The notes: a model not told the origin generated them from the sequence alone. A stretch of DNA of 12,790 nt from CAYTRP01 sp964625145 (GCA_964625145.1 CAZVAQ010000099.1:1-12790), one strand, 5' to 3'. Shown: positions 5,946-12,790, numbered from the stretch's first letter. A program made the numbers and translations.

Positions 5946-7163
5946 ATGCCCACACGCCCCACGACCCCTTTTCGCCTGATTGAGAGCACCCAGGATTTGC
6001 GCGAGGCGGTCGCCCTGTTGGGCCGCCCGAAATTGCTCGCCGTGGATACGGAGTTCATCGGCGAGAAGAGCTATTACCCGACGCTTGAGATCATCCAGTT
6101 GCACAGCGGCACTGGCGATCCGATTCTGGTGGATGCGCGGACGGTGACGGATTTGTCGCCGCTGAAGCCGCTACTCGCCGACAAGGAGGTGGAGAAGATC
6201 ATCCATAGCGCCAGCCAGGACATTGCGATCCTGGCGCGTGCGGTGCCGGGTTTTTGCGGGCCGTTGTTTGACACGCAGTTGGCGGCGGCGATGGCGGGGC
6301 TGGGTGAGCAGGTCTCGTTGGCCAATCTTGTGCGCGACCTGCTGGGGTCGACGATCGACAAGGCGGAAACGGTGAGCGATTGGTCGGCGCGGCCTCTGCG
6401 TCCGGCTCAACTGGAGTACGCCGCGAGCGATGTGCTATACCTGCATGACTTGAGGACCGAGATCGCGCGGCGGCTGGAGAGTCTGGGGCGGATGGATTGG
6501 TTTCGCGAGGAGCAGGACACGCGCTTCGAAGCGGCGGCGCGACCGGTTGAGGCGTCGGATGCGGAGCTGTATCGCTCGGTCAAGGAATGGGGCAAGGTGC
6601 CCGAGAGCAAGCTGGTGATCCTGCAGCAGTTGGCACTGTGGCGCGAGGAGCGCGCGCGGAAGAACAACGTCCCGCGGCGCAGCGTGATGCAGGATCAGTT
6701 GTTGATCCAATTGACGAAGCTGGCGCCCTCGGGGCCGGACCAACTGAAGGGGCATCGTCATCTGCCGGTTGGGCAGGTGACGCGCTACGGCGACGAAGTC
6801 TTTCGCGCTATTGCCAGTGCGAAGGAGATTCCACGGGATCAATGGCCCACAAGGCCGCGCGGCGAACGCCCCGACATTCCCACGGGCCTCGTCGAGATCC
6901 TGCAGGCGCTGATCCGTTCCATTGCCGAGAAGGAATCCATCGCGCCGACATTGTTGGCGACGACGACGGACCTGCAGATGCTGGTCAATCATCGCCGGAG
7001 GGTTGCTTCGCTCGACATTCCGGTGATGAAGGGATGGCGGCGCGAACTGGTGGGGGAGAAGTTGCTGGCGCTGCTGGAGGGTAAGATCGTGTTGCGCGTG
7101 CACAATCGCAACAAGCTGGTCTTTCAGGACAGCGAGACGCCTTCGCCCACCAACTCCCGATAG
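5946..7163 (+). CDS. rnd: Ribonuclease D (DEDDy 3'-5' exonuclease with HRDC domains)
   Basis: A 405-aa RNase D, a 3'-5' exoribonuclease that trims tRNA and other small RNA precursors. Exo I is AVDTEF with D34 and E36. Exo II lies in IIHSASQDIAIL with D92. Exo III is LEYAASDVLYL with Y158 and D162, marking the DEDDy subclass. These residues bind two metal ions. An HRDC domain follows (about 205-290; PESKLVILQQLALWREERAR and onward), and a second HRDC-like region lies at about 315-395, as in E. coli RNase D (375 aa). ATG at 5946 is used. No strong Shine-Dalgarno sequence precedes it and the gap to the FKBP gene is 63 nt, so it may be co-transcribed or have its own weak signals. Its last 40 nt overlap the 3' end of the glycosyltransferase gene on the other strand. 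Confidence 0.93.
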   Translation: MPTRPTTPFRLIESTQDLREAVALLGRPKLLAVDTEFIGEKSYYPTLEIIQLHSGTGDPILVDARTVTDLSPLKPLLADKEVEKIIHSASQDIAILARAVPGFCGPLFDTQLAAAMAGLGEQVSLANLVRDLLGSTIDKAETVSDWSARPLRPAQLEYAASDVLYLHDLRTEIARRLESLGRMDWFREEQDTRFEAAARPVEASDAELYRSVKEWGKVPESKLVILQQLALWREERARKNNVPRRSVMQDQLLIQLTKLAPSGPDQLKGHRHLPVGQVTRYGDEVFRAIASAKEIPRDQWPTRPRGERPDIPTGLVEILQALIRSIAEKESIAPTLLATTTDLQMLVNHRRRVASLDIPVMKGWRRELVGEKLLALLEGKIVLRVHNRNKLVFQDSETPSPTNSR

Positions 7164-8212
7164 ACCTTCAGCGTTCCTTCAACCATTTGGTCCACAGAGA
7201 ACTTCGACTTCGCGACCGTGGGCCCGGCGATGGTGAACTGGTGCCTGAGCGCCGGATCGTTCCACAGGCGAACGATGGCATCGGCCAAGGACGTGTGATC
7301 CTGCGTGTTGGCGATCAGGCCGTTCTCGCCGTGGGTGATGATGTCGGGTATGCCGCCTGCGCGCGTCGCGACACATGGAATGCCGAGGGCCTGTGCGTCG
7401 ATGAGGGCCGTGCAGAGGCCCTCCATCTTGCTGGGCATGACGAACAGGTTGATGGCGTCGAGGATTGCGCCGATGTCTTCGCGCCATCCGGCCAGGACGA
7501 ATGCATTTTCGAGCCCCAAGGCCTTTGCGCGCTGCTCCACGGCACGCCGCATGTCGCCTTCACCGGCCCACAGCACCGCGGCGTTGGGGAGATGCTGGCG
7601 GACCGTGACGAGCGCTTCCAACAGGTTCAAGGGATCCTTGTGATCAACCAACGCGGCCGTGCATCCGATCAATGGCTGCGCCGCCAACAGGTTGAATTCC
7701 GCGCGCACGGCTGAGCCGCCAACCTTCACCAAGCGTTCTGACGAAACGCCGCTGGGCACGACATGAATGTCGGCAGGGTTGACACCGCCCTGGATCAGGA
7801 CATCGCGAATGGCATTGGAGATGGCGATGAACTTCTGGAGGGAGCCGGTGTAGGCCTTGCGGGAAAATTGATTCTGGCCGACGGGGAAATCGACGCGTCG
7901 CGTGACGACGATAGGCGTCTTTCCGCCAACGGCCTGCCATGCCAGTCGATGGGCGTGGCTGGCGTGGGCATGGATGAGTGTGGCTCCCTCCGTGGCGCGC
8001 GCAACGGCCCACCACGCCAGCGGGTTCCACGTCTTTGTGGATGCCAGCTCGATGACCTGATGCGAGTAGAATTGGGCGCGCTTGGCCAGTTCTGATCCGT
8101 GGGTGGCCAGCAAGGTCTGGCGGACGCCGCGTTCGCGCAGTCCATCCATGAGCGACAGCACTTGTTGCTGTCCGCCGCGGAATCCCTGTTCCGTGTCGAT
8201 GTGCACAATCAT
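7124..8212 (-). CDS. Glycosyltransferase family 4 (GT-B fold)
   Basis: A 362-aa GT-B enzyme likely to transfer a sugar from a nucleotide-sugar donor to a cell-envelope glycan or lipid. The N-terminal acceptor half starts MIVHIDTEQGFRGGQQQVL, with the Gly-Gly loop at 13-14; HAHASHAH (81-88) and RRVDFPVG (105-112) are typical. The hinge region carries VVPSGV (151-156). The C-terminal donor domain holds AGEGDMR, AGWREDI and the donor-binding motif EGLCTALID (264-272). This is EX7D in place of the usual EX7E, a conservative change. NGLI at 297-300 closes the domain. ATG at 8212 is preferred because AGGGGAGGG lies 4 nt upstream; ATG at 8230 would place that site inside the gene. It follows the secretin gene with 67 nt between. 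The sugar specificity is not readable. Confidence 0.9.
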   Translation of the reverse strand: MIVHIDTEQGFRGGQQQVLSLMDGLRERGVRQTLLATHGSELAKRAQFYSHQVIELASTKTWNPLAWWAVARATEGATLIHAHASHAHRLAWQAVGGKTPIVVTRRVDFPVGQNQFSRKAYTGSLQKFIAISNAIRDVLIQGGVNPADIHVVPSGVSSERLVKVGGSAVRAEFNLLAAQPLIGCTAALVDHKDPLNLLEALVTVRQHLPNAAVLWAGEGDMRRAVEQRAKALGLENAFVLAGWREDIGAILDAINLFVMPSKMEGLCTALIDAQALGIPCVATRAGGIPDIITHGENGLIANTQDHTSLADAIVRLWNDPALRHQFTIAGPTVAKSKFSVDQMVEGTLKVYRELVGEGVSLS

Positions 8213-8216
8213 ACAA

Positions 8217-8225
8217 CCCTCCCCT
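8217..8225 (-). promoter_or_regulatory. Ribosome binding site deciding the glycosyltransferase start
   Basis: On the minus strand this reads AGGGGAGGG, the strongest Shine-Dalgarno match in the window, 4 nt before the ATG at 8212. Confidence 0.7.
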
Positions 8226-8279
8226 ATCATCCGATGGATCGAGGAGGGCGCATGCGATGCAGCTTGCGAAGGTCAGCCC

Positions 8280-10517
8280 TCACTCTGGTGGCGGAACGTC
8301 CAAGGTCTCGTTGCGTTGCTGACGGTCACGCGGGCGATTCTGTCTGTCGTCTGCGGGTTGTTGGTTCTGTCGCGGGGTTGCCGCGGGTGGGTTCTCGGCG
8401 GCTGGCTGTTCCTCACGTGGACGCTGGCGGGGAGCCGGGCGTTCGCTTGGTGTGGCGGGCGTGGACGGCGCTGGCGTGCCAAGGGTCGTGCTGCCGGCTT
8501 GAGGGGCGTTGGGGCGCCAATTGGTGCCAATCGAGCCCGTGGGTGCGGCCTCGCGCTGTGTGCTCTCGCGCATCAACTGTTCGATCTCTTCCTCACTGGT
8601 CAGGCCTTCGGAATCCGACGGGGCGAGCAGGTCTGCAGGAGGAGCGAGCATGCCTTCGTCGAACTCGTCCGTCTCATCCTGGATCCGTGAATCGAAGTTG
8701 AGGTCGTAGGAACCGGGGACTTTTTCGAAGGCGGTGACCATGCGGCCGCGGCGACCGTCCTGGCCGGTCTCGCGCGGGATGACGTCCTCCACGACGGTGG
8801 GGGTGATGAAGATCTGCAGGTTGTTGCGGGTCTCACCGCGGCTCTGGAATCCGAAGAGGGAGCCGAGGTAGGGAATCTTGGAAACGAACGGCACGCCACC
8901 CGCAGAGTTGGTGGAGCTCTTCGTGATGAGACCGCCGATGGCGCGGGTCTCGCCGGAGGGGATGGTGAGTACGGTCTCGATGTTCTGGCGATTGCGTGCG
9001 ATCAGGTCGACGGGGCCCTCACTGCTCTGGCGGGTGACGACCTCGGCGTTGTCGTTGTCGATGCGGATCTCCAGTTCCACCAGGTAGCTGTTGGAGATGC
9101 TCGGCGTGATGTCAAACGTCAAACCGTCGGTGACGGTTTGCTGGCCGGTGGAGCGGCCGACGTTGGTGTTGTTGTCATTGAAGAAGGTGGTGAGGTAGGG
9201 TTCCTCGCGACCAACGAAGATCTGCGAGTTTTCCTGGTTCTTGACGAGCAGGCGCGGTTGCAGGAGCACGCGCGCCGTGCTGTCGGAAAAGCTCGCCTCC
9301 CACTCGAAGATCGACTTCTCGTTCAGGACGGCGCCGGTGATGCTGTTTCCCTGCATGGCAAGGAAGTCGTAGCCGGCGGAGATGGAGCGGAAGCCCTCGC
9401 CGCCGAAGGTGACGTCGCCGGGGTTGATGATGCCCACTTCGTTGCTGGTGAAGATGGCGCGGCGAAGACCGAACCCGAGCTCGCGCTGGAACGTGGTGGT
9501 CAGCACCTCACCCTGGATGAGAACCTGCTTCACGGGCAGGTCGAAGCCGGACAGGATCTGCTCCACGCGTTCGTGGATCTCGGGAACATCCTCCAGGATG
9601 AACACGCCCTGCTTCTCGTTCACCTCGAACAGCAGGTCTGGCGTGCGGATGGATTCGATGATGGTCTTGAGATCCTCGAGGTCCTCGCCTTCCAAGCCGA
9701 TGTTGTGCACGTCGTAGATGACGATTTCGGGCCCGATGTCGAGGATGTCGATCAGCAACTCCATCTTCTTGATGTTGGAGAGCAGGTCGGTGACGATGAT
9801 CTGGTGTGTCTTCTCGTCGACCTCGATGCGGCCGGGATCGCTCTTGTAGGATTCGATCTTCTGCGCGATGTCGGCGACGTTGGCGAAGCGGATGTAGAAG
9901 ACGCGGGTGAAGAGCTGCACGTCGATCTCGCGGATCAGGCGCTCGATGCGCTCGATGACTTCCGGCAGGTCGACAATGATGAGCTTGTTGGTGCGGTCGT
10001 CGGCGGTGACGCGGCTGATGCCCTGGGTTAGCATGGGGCGGATGGCCGCCTCCAGCTCGGAGGCCTTCACGTGGTCGGGGCGGAAGACCTTGGTGATGGT
10101 CTTGAAGGGGAGGATGTTGGCCTTGTACCATTCCTCGTCGGCGATGCCGTAGCTGCCGTCGTCGTTTTGCCACCATGTCCAACCCTTTGGTTGGGCGATC
10201 TTGTTCAGGACCGTCTCCACATCGGCATCGCGTTCGAAGACGGTGACGCGCTCGCCGACGGCCCGGCCAAGAGGGGTGATGGAAACCCCGGCCTGGGCGG
10301 AGATGAGGGTGAGGACCTGCTCGATGCGCGCCTCGCTGAAGTTGGCGTTGACCAGCCCCGGGGTGGGCTGGGTCTGTTGTTGTACCAGTTCAGGCTGGCC
10401 CTCCTGGGCGTGCACAAGGGGAGCAATCCAAAGGAGAGCCACGGTCAGCAGGGCGAGGAGCGCACCGCGCACAGGCCTGAGAGTGGTGCGTCTGGGCATG
10501 GTTTGCTCAATCGGCAT
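8280..10517 (-). CDS. Outer-membrane secretin (GspD/PilQ superfamily)
   Basis: A 745-aa secretin, the gated ring through which type II secretion substrates, type IV pili or phage leave the outer membrane. A signal peptide runs to VHA (35-37). An N0-like domain (about 57-130; VNANFSEARIEQVLTLISAQ) is followed by three N1/NolW-like repeats (about 141-200, 204-260, 265-325). The secretin beta-domain follows at about 405-575 with ATP-free landmarks EWEASFSDSTARVLLQPRL, RAIGGLI and VPFVSKIPYLGSLFG, ending LQIFITPTVVE. Residues 585-745 form a low-complexity tail rich in Pro, Gln, Arg and Glu, unusual in length and probably disordered. The start is ATG at 10517, with GGAGAAGAG (10522-10530) upstream; ATG at 10499 is an alternative. 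No other secretion or pilus gene is in view, so which machine it serves is unknown. Confidence 0.92.
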   Translation of the reverse strand: MPIEQTMPRRTTLRPVRGALLALLTVALLWIAPLVHAQEGQPELVQQQTQPTPGLVNANFSEARIEQVLTLISAQAGVSITPLGRAVGERVTVFERDADVETVLNKIAQPKGWTWWQNDDGSYGIADEEWYKANILPFKTITKVFRPDHVKASELEAAIRPMLTQGISRVTADDRTNKLIIVDLPEVIERIERLIREIDVQLFTRVFYIRFANVADIAQKIESYKSDPGRIEVDEKTHQIIVTDLLSNIKKMELLIDILDIGPEIVIYDVHNIGLEGEDLEDLKTIIESIRTPDLLFEVNEKQGVFILEDVPEIHERVEQILSGFDLPVKQVLIQGEVLTTTFQRELGFGLRRAIFTSNEVGIINPGDVTFGGEGFRSISAGYDFLAMQGNSITGAVLNEKSIFEWEASFSDSTARVLLQPRLLVKNQENSQIFVGREEPYLTTFFNDNNTNVGRSTGQQTVTDGLTFDITPSISNSYLVELEIRIDNDNAEVVTRQSSEGPVDLIARNRQNIETVLTIPSGETRAIGGLITKSSTNSAGGVPFVSKIPYLGSLFGFQSRGETRNNLQIFITPTVVEDVIPRETGQDGRRGRMVTAFEKVPGSYDLNFDSRIQDETDEFDEGMLAPPADLLAPSDSEGLTSEEEIEQLMRESTQREAAPTGSIGTNWRPNAPQAGSTTLGTPAPSTPATPSERPAPRQRPREEQPAAENPPAATPRQNQQPADDRQNRPRDRQQRNETLDVPPPE

Positions 10518-10830
10518 GCGGCTCTTCTCCGGGGCTTCCGTTCGGGGGAACTTGCAAGGGTGGCGAGGCGCCACAAGGTTGAGGTCGAAACTCGCGTCGC
10601 TTGCCGACCGTGTCACCAGAAATCAACGCCTGCGCAGGTCCAGACTGGTGGGGAGGCTGCGCGGTTTGGTGGACTGTGTGGACAAGGTGGACGAAGTGGC
10701 CGTAGAGGACGGGGAGGACAAGGCGGATTTGATGGATGGTTGGGGGCACTCTTCGCGGGTTTTCCCCAAGTGCGACTGGGCGAACAAAAACGTTGCAGCA
10801 GATCAGAGCTGCCCGTAAAAGAGGGTCTGA
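10518..10830. other. 313-nt divergent intergenic region between secretin and yqeK
   Basis: Both flanking genes point outwards, so promoters for each should lie here, but I see no convincing -35/-10 pair. The centre (10669-10740) is a 9-nt tandem repeat array. AGAGGG at 10820-10825 is the ribosome binding site of yqeK, 5 nt before its ATG. I find no credible gene, tRNA or terminator with a T-run. Confidence 0.6.
10669..10740 (+). repeat. 9-nt tandem repeat array, unit GTGGAC + 3 variable bases
   Basis: Eight adjacent units: GTGGACTGT, GTGGACAAG, GTGGACGAA, GTGGCCGTA, GAGGACGGG, GAGGACAAG, GCGGATTTG and ATGGATGGT. The first three keep the hexamer exactly; later ones drift. On the minus strand the unit is NNNGTCCAC. 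It is non-coding, in the divergent region between the secretin and yqeK. The three-variable-plus-six-conserved plan and the GTCC core resemble the array at 5358-5393. Confidence 0.7.
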
Positions 10831-11484
10831 ATGGTACTGGTCCATTCGGCATTTGCCCTTGGAGAAGCGCCTGCCCTGGACGTCACCCCCGAGCTGGTTT
10901 CCTCGATACGCGGCGAACTGATCGCCCGAACGCCTGCCCACCGGCTGACTCACGTGTTGGGTGTCGAAGGCATGGCCGTGGTGCTGGCGGCGCGGCATGG
11001 AATGGATCCGGCCCGGGCGCATCTGGCGGCCCTGCTCCACGACATCGCAAAGTCATTGCCCCCCAATCTGCAGCGGGAACGCTTGGACGCGTGCACGGTG
11101 GTGGTTCCGGAGGAGGAGGACCGTCACCACCCGCAGGTTTGGCACGGTTTTGTCGGCGCCCAGGAGGCCCATGATCGCTACGGCATCACGGACCCCGAGG
11201 TTTTGGAGGCGGTGGCCTACCACCCGACGGGGAAGGCAGGGATCGGACAAGCCGGTTTGATATTGTTCACGGCGGATTTTCTGGAACCCTCGCGCCATTG
11301 GACGGGCGTGGAAGAGGTCCGGAGCCGCCTGATGGCCGAGCCACTCATCAACGCGGCCTTTGAGGTCGCCCAACTCAAGATCAACCACCTGGCTGCGGCC
11401 GGGAAACCCCTGCACTCGCGGACTCAGGACATGGCGTCCTGGCTGCAAACCCTGCTTGAGAAAGGATCCGTCCATCGTGCATGA
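10831..11484 (+). CDS. yqeK: HD-domain Ap4A hydrolase YqeK
   Basis: A 217-aa HD-superfamily phosphohydrolase. Family members split diadenosine tetraphosphate symmetrically into two ADP, removing a stress nucleotide in the cytoplasm. Metal ligands in order: H41 (HRLTHVLGV), H70-D71 (AALLHDIAKSLP), H100 or H105 (DRHHPQVWHGFVGA), H131 (AVAYHPTG) and D149 (ADFLEPSRHW). The ADFLEPSR segment is diagnostic of YqeK. It is slightly longer than the usual roughly 190 aa, because of a 25-residue N-terminal lead-in with no recognisable domain. ATG at 10831 has AGAGGG 5 nt upstream. It overlaps rsfS by 8 nt, a conserved gene pair usually preceded by nadD; nadD is absent here and a divergent secretin takes its place. 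Confidence 0.93.
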   Translation: MVLVHSAFALGEAPALDVTPELVSSIRGELIARTPAHRLTHVLGVEGMAVVLAARHGMDPARAHLAALLHDIAKSLPPNLQRERLDACTVVVPEEEDRHHPQVWHGFVGAQEAHDRYGITDPEVLEAVAYHPTGKAGIGQAGLILFTADFLEPSRHWTGVEEVRSRLMAEPLINAAFEVAQLKINHLAAAGKPLHSRTQDMASWLQTLLEKGSVHRA

Positions 11485-11854
11485 ATCCATCCAGAAGGCC
11501 GTGGAAGCGGCGCGGTTGGCCGACGCCAAGAAGGCTGATGATATTGTGGTTATCGACATGCGGGAGGTGTGCAGTTTCACGGATTCCTTCGTGATCGCCA
11601 CCGGGGCCTCGAACCTGCAACTGCGCGCCATCCGCAACTCCATCGAGGAGGGTCTGGGCCGCATGGGCTTCAAGGCGGGCGCCTTGGAGGGGAACCACAA
11701 TTCGAGCTGGATCGTCATGGATTACGGCGACGTGGTCGTTCACCTGATGAGCCCCGAATCGCGGGAGTTTTACCGGTTGGAAAGCCTGTGGGGGGATGGC
11801 CCGGAGGTCTTGTGGGAGCCGGATGAGGCCCGGGAGGCACTGTCGGGAGCTTGA
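11477..11854 (+). CDS. rsfS: Ribosomal silencing factor RsfS
   Basis: A 125-aa protein of the RsfS/YbeB/Iojap family. RsfS binds ribosomal protein uL14 on the 50S subunit and blocks joining to 30S when nutrients are short. Visible family marks: KKADDIVVIDMREVCSFTDS (residues 18-37), FVIATGASNLQLRAIRNSIE, then DYGDVVVHLMSPESREFYRL with LESLWGD near the end. The length is normal. GTG at 11477 is chosen because it begins the family's usual N-terminal helix (HESIQKAVEAA); in-frame ATG at 11360 would add 39 residues translated from inside yqeK. The start lies 8 nt inside yqeK, which implies translational coupling; AAAGGA at 11461-11465 is a possible ribosome binding site. Confidence 0.93.
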   Translation: MHESIQKAVEAARLADAKKADDIVVIDMREVCSFTDSFVIATGASNLQLRAIRNSIEEGLGRMGFKAGALEGNHNSSWIVMDYGDVVVHLMSPESREFYRLESLWGDGPEVLWEPDEAREALSGA

Positions 11855-11872
11855 CAGGCGTGCTCTAATTGT

Positions 11873-11906
11873 CCGGCGGATTGACGCTTCCTCTCGACTC
11901 CGCCGG
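11873..11906 (+). terminator. Candidate terminator hairpin after rsfS
   Basis: CCGGCGGA (11873-11880) pairs with TCCGCCGG (11899-11906), giving an 8-bp GC-rich stem with an 18-nt loop, 18 nt after the rsfS stop. The following bases (TTGATTTCTT) are T-rich but not a clean run, so intrinsic termination is possible rather than shown. Confidence 0.35.
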
Positions 11907-12041
11907 TTGATTTCTTGCTACCTTCAACGCCCCCTTGTGGGGACGCGCGGGGGGCTGAAGAGCCCGCGCCACCGTAAGTCACTGAAAAGAAAAGAGTTGG
12001 CAGATTCGGAGTTGCTCCGGAGCCATCAATTCCTCTCTCGC

Positions 12042-12070
12042 ACCGGTGCACCGGTCGCGACAGAGCGACC
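12042..12070. repeat. Overlapping palindromes upstream of the CarD-family gene
   Basis: ACCGGTGCACCGGT at 12042-12055 is a perfect 14-bp palindrome. It overlaps an inverted repeat GGTCGC / GCGACC (12053-12058 and 12065-12070). They lie 74-102 nt before the CarD-family ATG in a 289-nt non-coding gap (11855-12143), a place where an operator or leader structure could sit. No clear promoter boxes are visible in the same gap. Confidence 0.45.
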
Positions 12071-12143
12071 CACCCGGCACCCACGCCGGCCCTGAAAGAC
12101 GCACTTTGCAGTCCCCCATCACACTCCATAGGATGTCAGTTCC

Positions 12144-12790
12144 ATGATGAAATTCTCCAAGGGCGAAACCGTTGTCGAGCCCACGATCGGCATCTGCACG
12201 GTTTTCGGCATGAAGATCATGAAGGTCGACGGCCAGGACATGACCGTCTACATCTTCGACGCGCAGAACGCGAAGGTCTATGTGCCGGCGGACCAGGTGG
12301 AGAAGCGCGGGATCCGGCGCCCGATGACGCGCGACGATGTGAAGCGGGTGCTGGCCAGCCTGAAGCGGCCGGCCTCTCCCAATCGCGCCGACGCCCGCCT
12401 GCAGTACACCAATTACCGAGACATCATGAAGTCCGGCGATCCGGTCAAGATCACCAACCTGCTGCGTGACCTCTACATCCTCGATCAGAACGATGACCTG
12501 AAGGGGAAGGAAAAGGAGATCATGGACCAGGCGAAGAAGTTCCTGACCGATGAGATCTCCTTTGTGCGCGACGTGAGCAAGACGATGATTGCCGAGACGA
12601 TCAACGAGGCGCTGCGCGGCATGTACAAGAAGAAGATCCAGAAGGACAAGGAACGCGCCAAGAAGAGCGGCGTTGGCCTGAGCATGGGCGTCCTTGGCTA
12701 CGAGGACGACGAGGAGTACGAGGACGAAGAGGACGAGTTGGAAGTGGTCGCCAAGTCGAAGAAGAAGAAGAAGGCCGCCGTCGAGGAGGA
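12144..12790 (+). CDS. CarD/CdnL-family transcriptional regulator, 3' end beyond the window
   Basis: Partial: 215 codons are visible and the frame is still open at the edge. The N-terminal part (about 1-60) is the CarD/TRCF RNA-polymerase-interaction fold: FSKGETVVEPTIGICTVFGM, VYIFDAQNAKVYVPADQVEK, GIRRPM. Residues 61-158 follow the all-helical CarD C-terminal domain: MTRDDVKRVLASLKRP, YRDIMKSGDPVKITNLLRDL, EKEIMDQAKKFLTDEISF. CarD/CdnL proteins bind the RNA polymerase beta subunit and stabilise open promoter complexes. Beyond residue 160 comes a Lys-rich stretch, then a very acidic block (about 187-200) and a run of five Lys (206-210), not seen in short CdnL proteins. The start is ATG at 12144 or 12147; a weak AGGA lies at 12130-12133. 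The conserved core is about 160 aa, so most of what is missing is tail. Confidence 0.9.
   Translation, partial: MMKFSKGETVVEPTIGICTVFGMKIMKVDGQDMTVYIFDAQNAKVYVPADQVEKRGIRRPMTRDDVKRVLASLKRPASPNRADARLQYTNYRDIMKSGDPVKITNLLRDLYILDQNDDLKGKEKEIMDQAKKFLTDEISFVRDVSKTMIAETINEALRGMYKKKIQKDKERAKKSGVGLSMGVLGYEDDEEYEDEEDELEVVAKSKKKKKAAVEE

Noticed and set aside
9138..10031. A 297-codon plus-strand frame opposite the secretin, rich in Asp, Glu, Val and Leu
   Set aside because: It covers the best-conserved N-domain part of the secretin on the other strand. The composition is that of a reverse-frame shadow, with no motif or ribosome binding site.
10613..10852. A minus-strand frame giving a Pro/Arg/Cys-rich 79-residue peptide over the nonamer array
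   Set aside because: The apparent peptide repeats are just the 9-nt DNA units read as codons, with no start signal.
11945..11969. GCGCGGG / CCCGCGC hairpin in the rsfS-carD gap as a second terminator
   Set aside because: The stem is 7 bp but is followed by CACCGTAAG with no T-rich tail; it may be part of a leader structure, but nothing supports a call.
5880..11987. GTAAGTCACTGAA occurs twice, at about 5879-5891 and 11974-11986, each in a gap after a gene
   Set aside because: A shared 13-mer is expected about once by chance in a window of this size, and the flanks do not match. Only a genome-wide count would make it interesting.

Overview
This is a high-GC, gene-dense bacterial chromosome segment. 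The secretin and two predicted lipoproteins point to a cell with an outer membrane. The mix of a CarD/CdnL-family regulator, a secreted sulfatase, a YqeK-RsfS pair and short 9-nt tandem repeats suggests an environmental, metagenome-type lineage of the planctomycete/Hydrogenedentota/Sumerlaeota kind. That placement is a guess from style, because the window holds no rRNA or other phylogenetic marker.

Layout, left to right. (1) 188-1393 (+): an AAA+/DUF4143 ATPase with a nuclease-like C-terminus, whose start codon lies inside the second of two adjacent perfect inverted repeats. (2) 1399-2154 (-): a class I SAM methyltransferase, divergent from (3) 2280-3845 (+): an exported Ser-type sulfatase. 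(4) 3979-4516 (+): a decayed MntA-HepT (nucleotidyltransferase-HEPN) toxin-antitoxin pair, with a frameshift in mntA and N-terminal loss, a nonsense codon and destroyed catalytic residues in hepT. (5) 4599-7163 (+): a probable transcription unit of a small lipoprotein, a TPR-like protein, an FKBP-type prolyl isomerase lipoprotein and RNase D. (6) 8280-10517 then 7124-8212 (-): an orphan secretin followed by a GT4-type glycosyltransferase, whose 3' end overlaps that of rnd by 40 nt. (7) 10831-11854 (+): yqeK (HD-domain Ap4A hydrolase) and rsfS (ribosomal silencing factor), overlapping by 8 nt. (8) 12144 to the window end (+): a CarD/CdnL-family regulator with an acidic-then-lysine-rich tail, cut by the window edge.

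Functions. Most intact genes are housekeeping or envelope genes: RNA processing (rnd), stress nucleotide and ribosome control (yqeK, rsfS), transcription initiation (CarD), outer-membrane export (secretin), periplasmic folding (FKBP) and glycan synthesis or degradation (glycosyltransferase, sulfatase). The accessory material is the DUF4143 ATPase and the dead toxin-antitoxin pair.

The least expected signal is a set of short tandem arrays. Three have a 9-nt period built as three variable plus six conserved bases (3874-3900, 5358-5393, 10669-10740). One has a 7-nt period (5257-5291) and spans a stop codon, a Shine-Dalgarno sequence and the next start. One 9-nt array codes for the hydrophobic core of a signal peptide. 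I see no convincing new multi-gene system, CRISPR array, insertion sequence, tRNA or rRNA.
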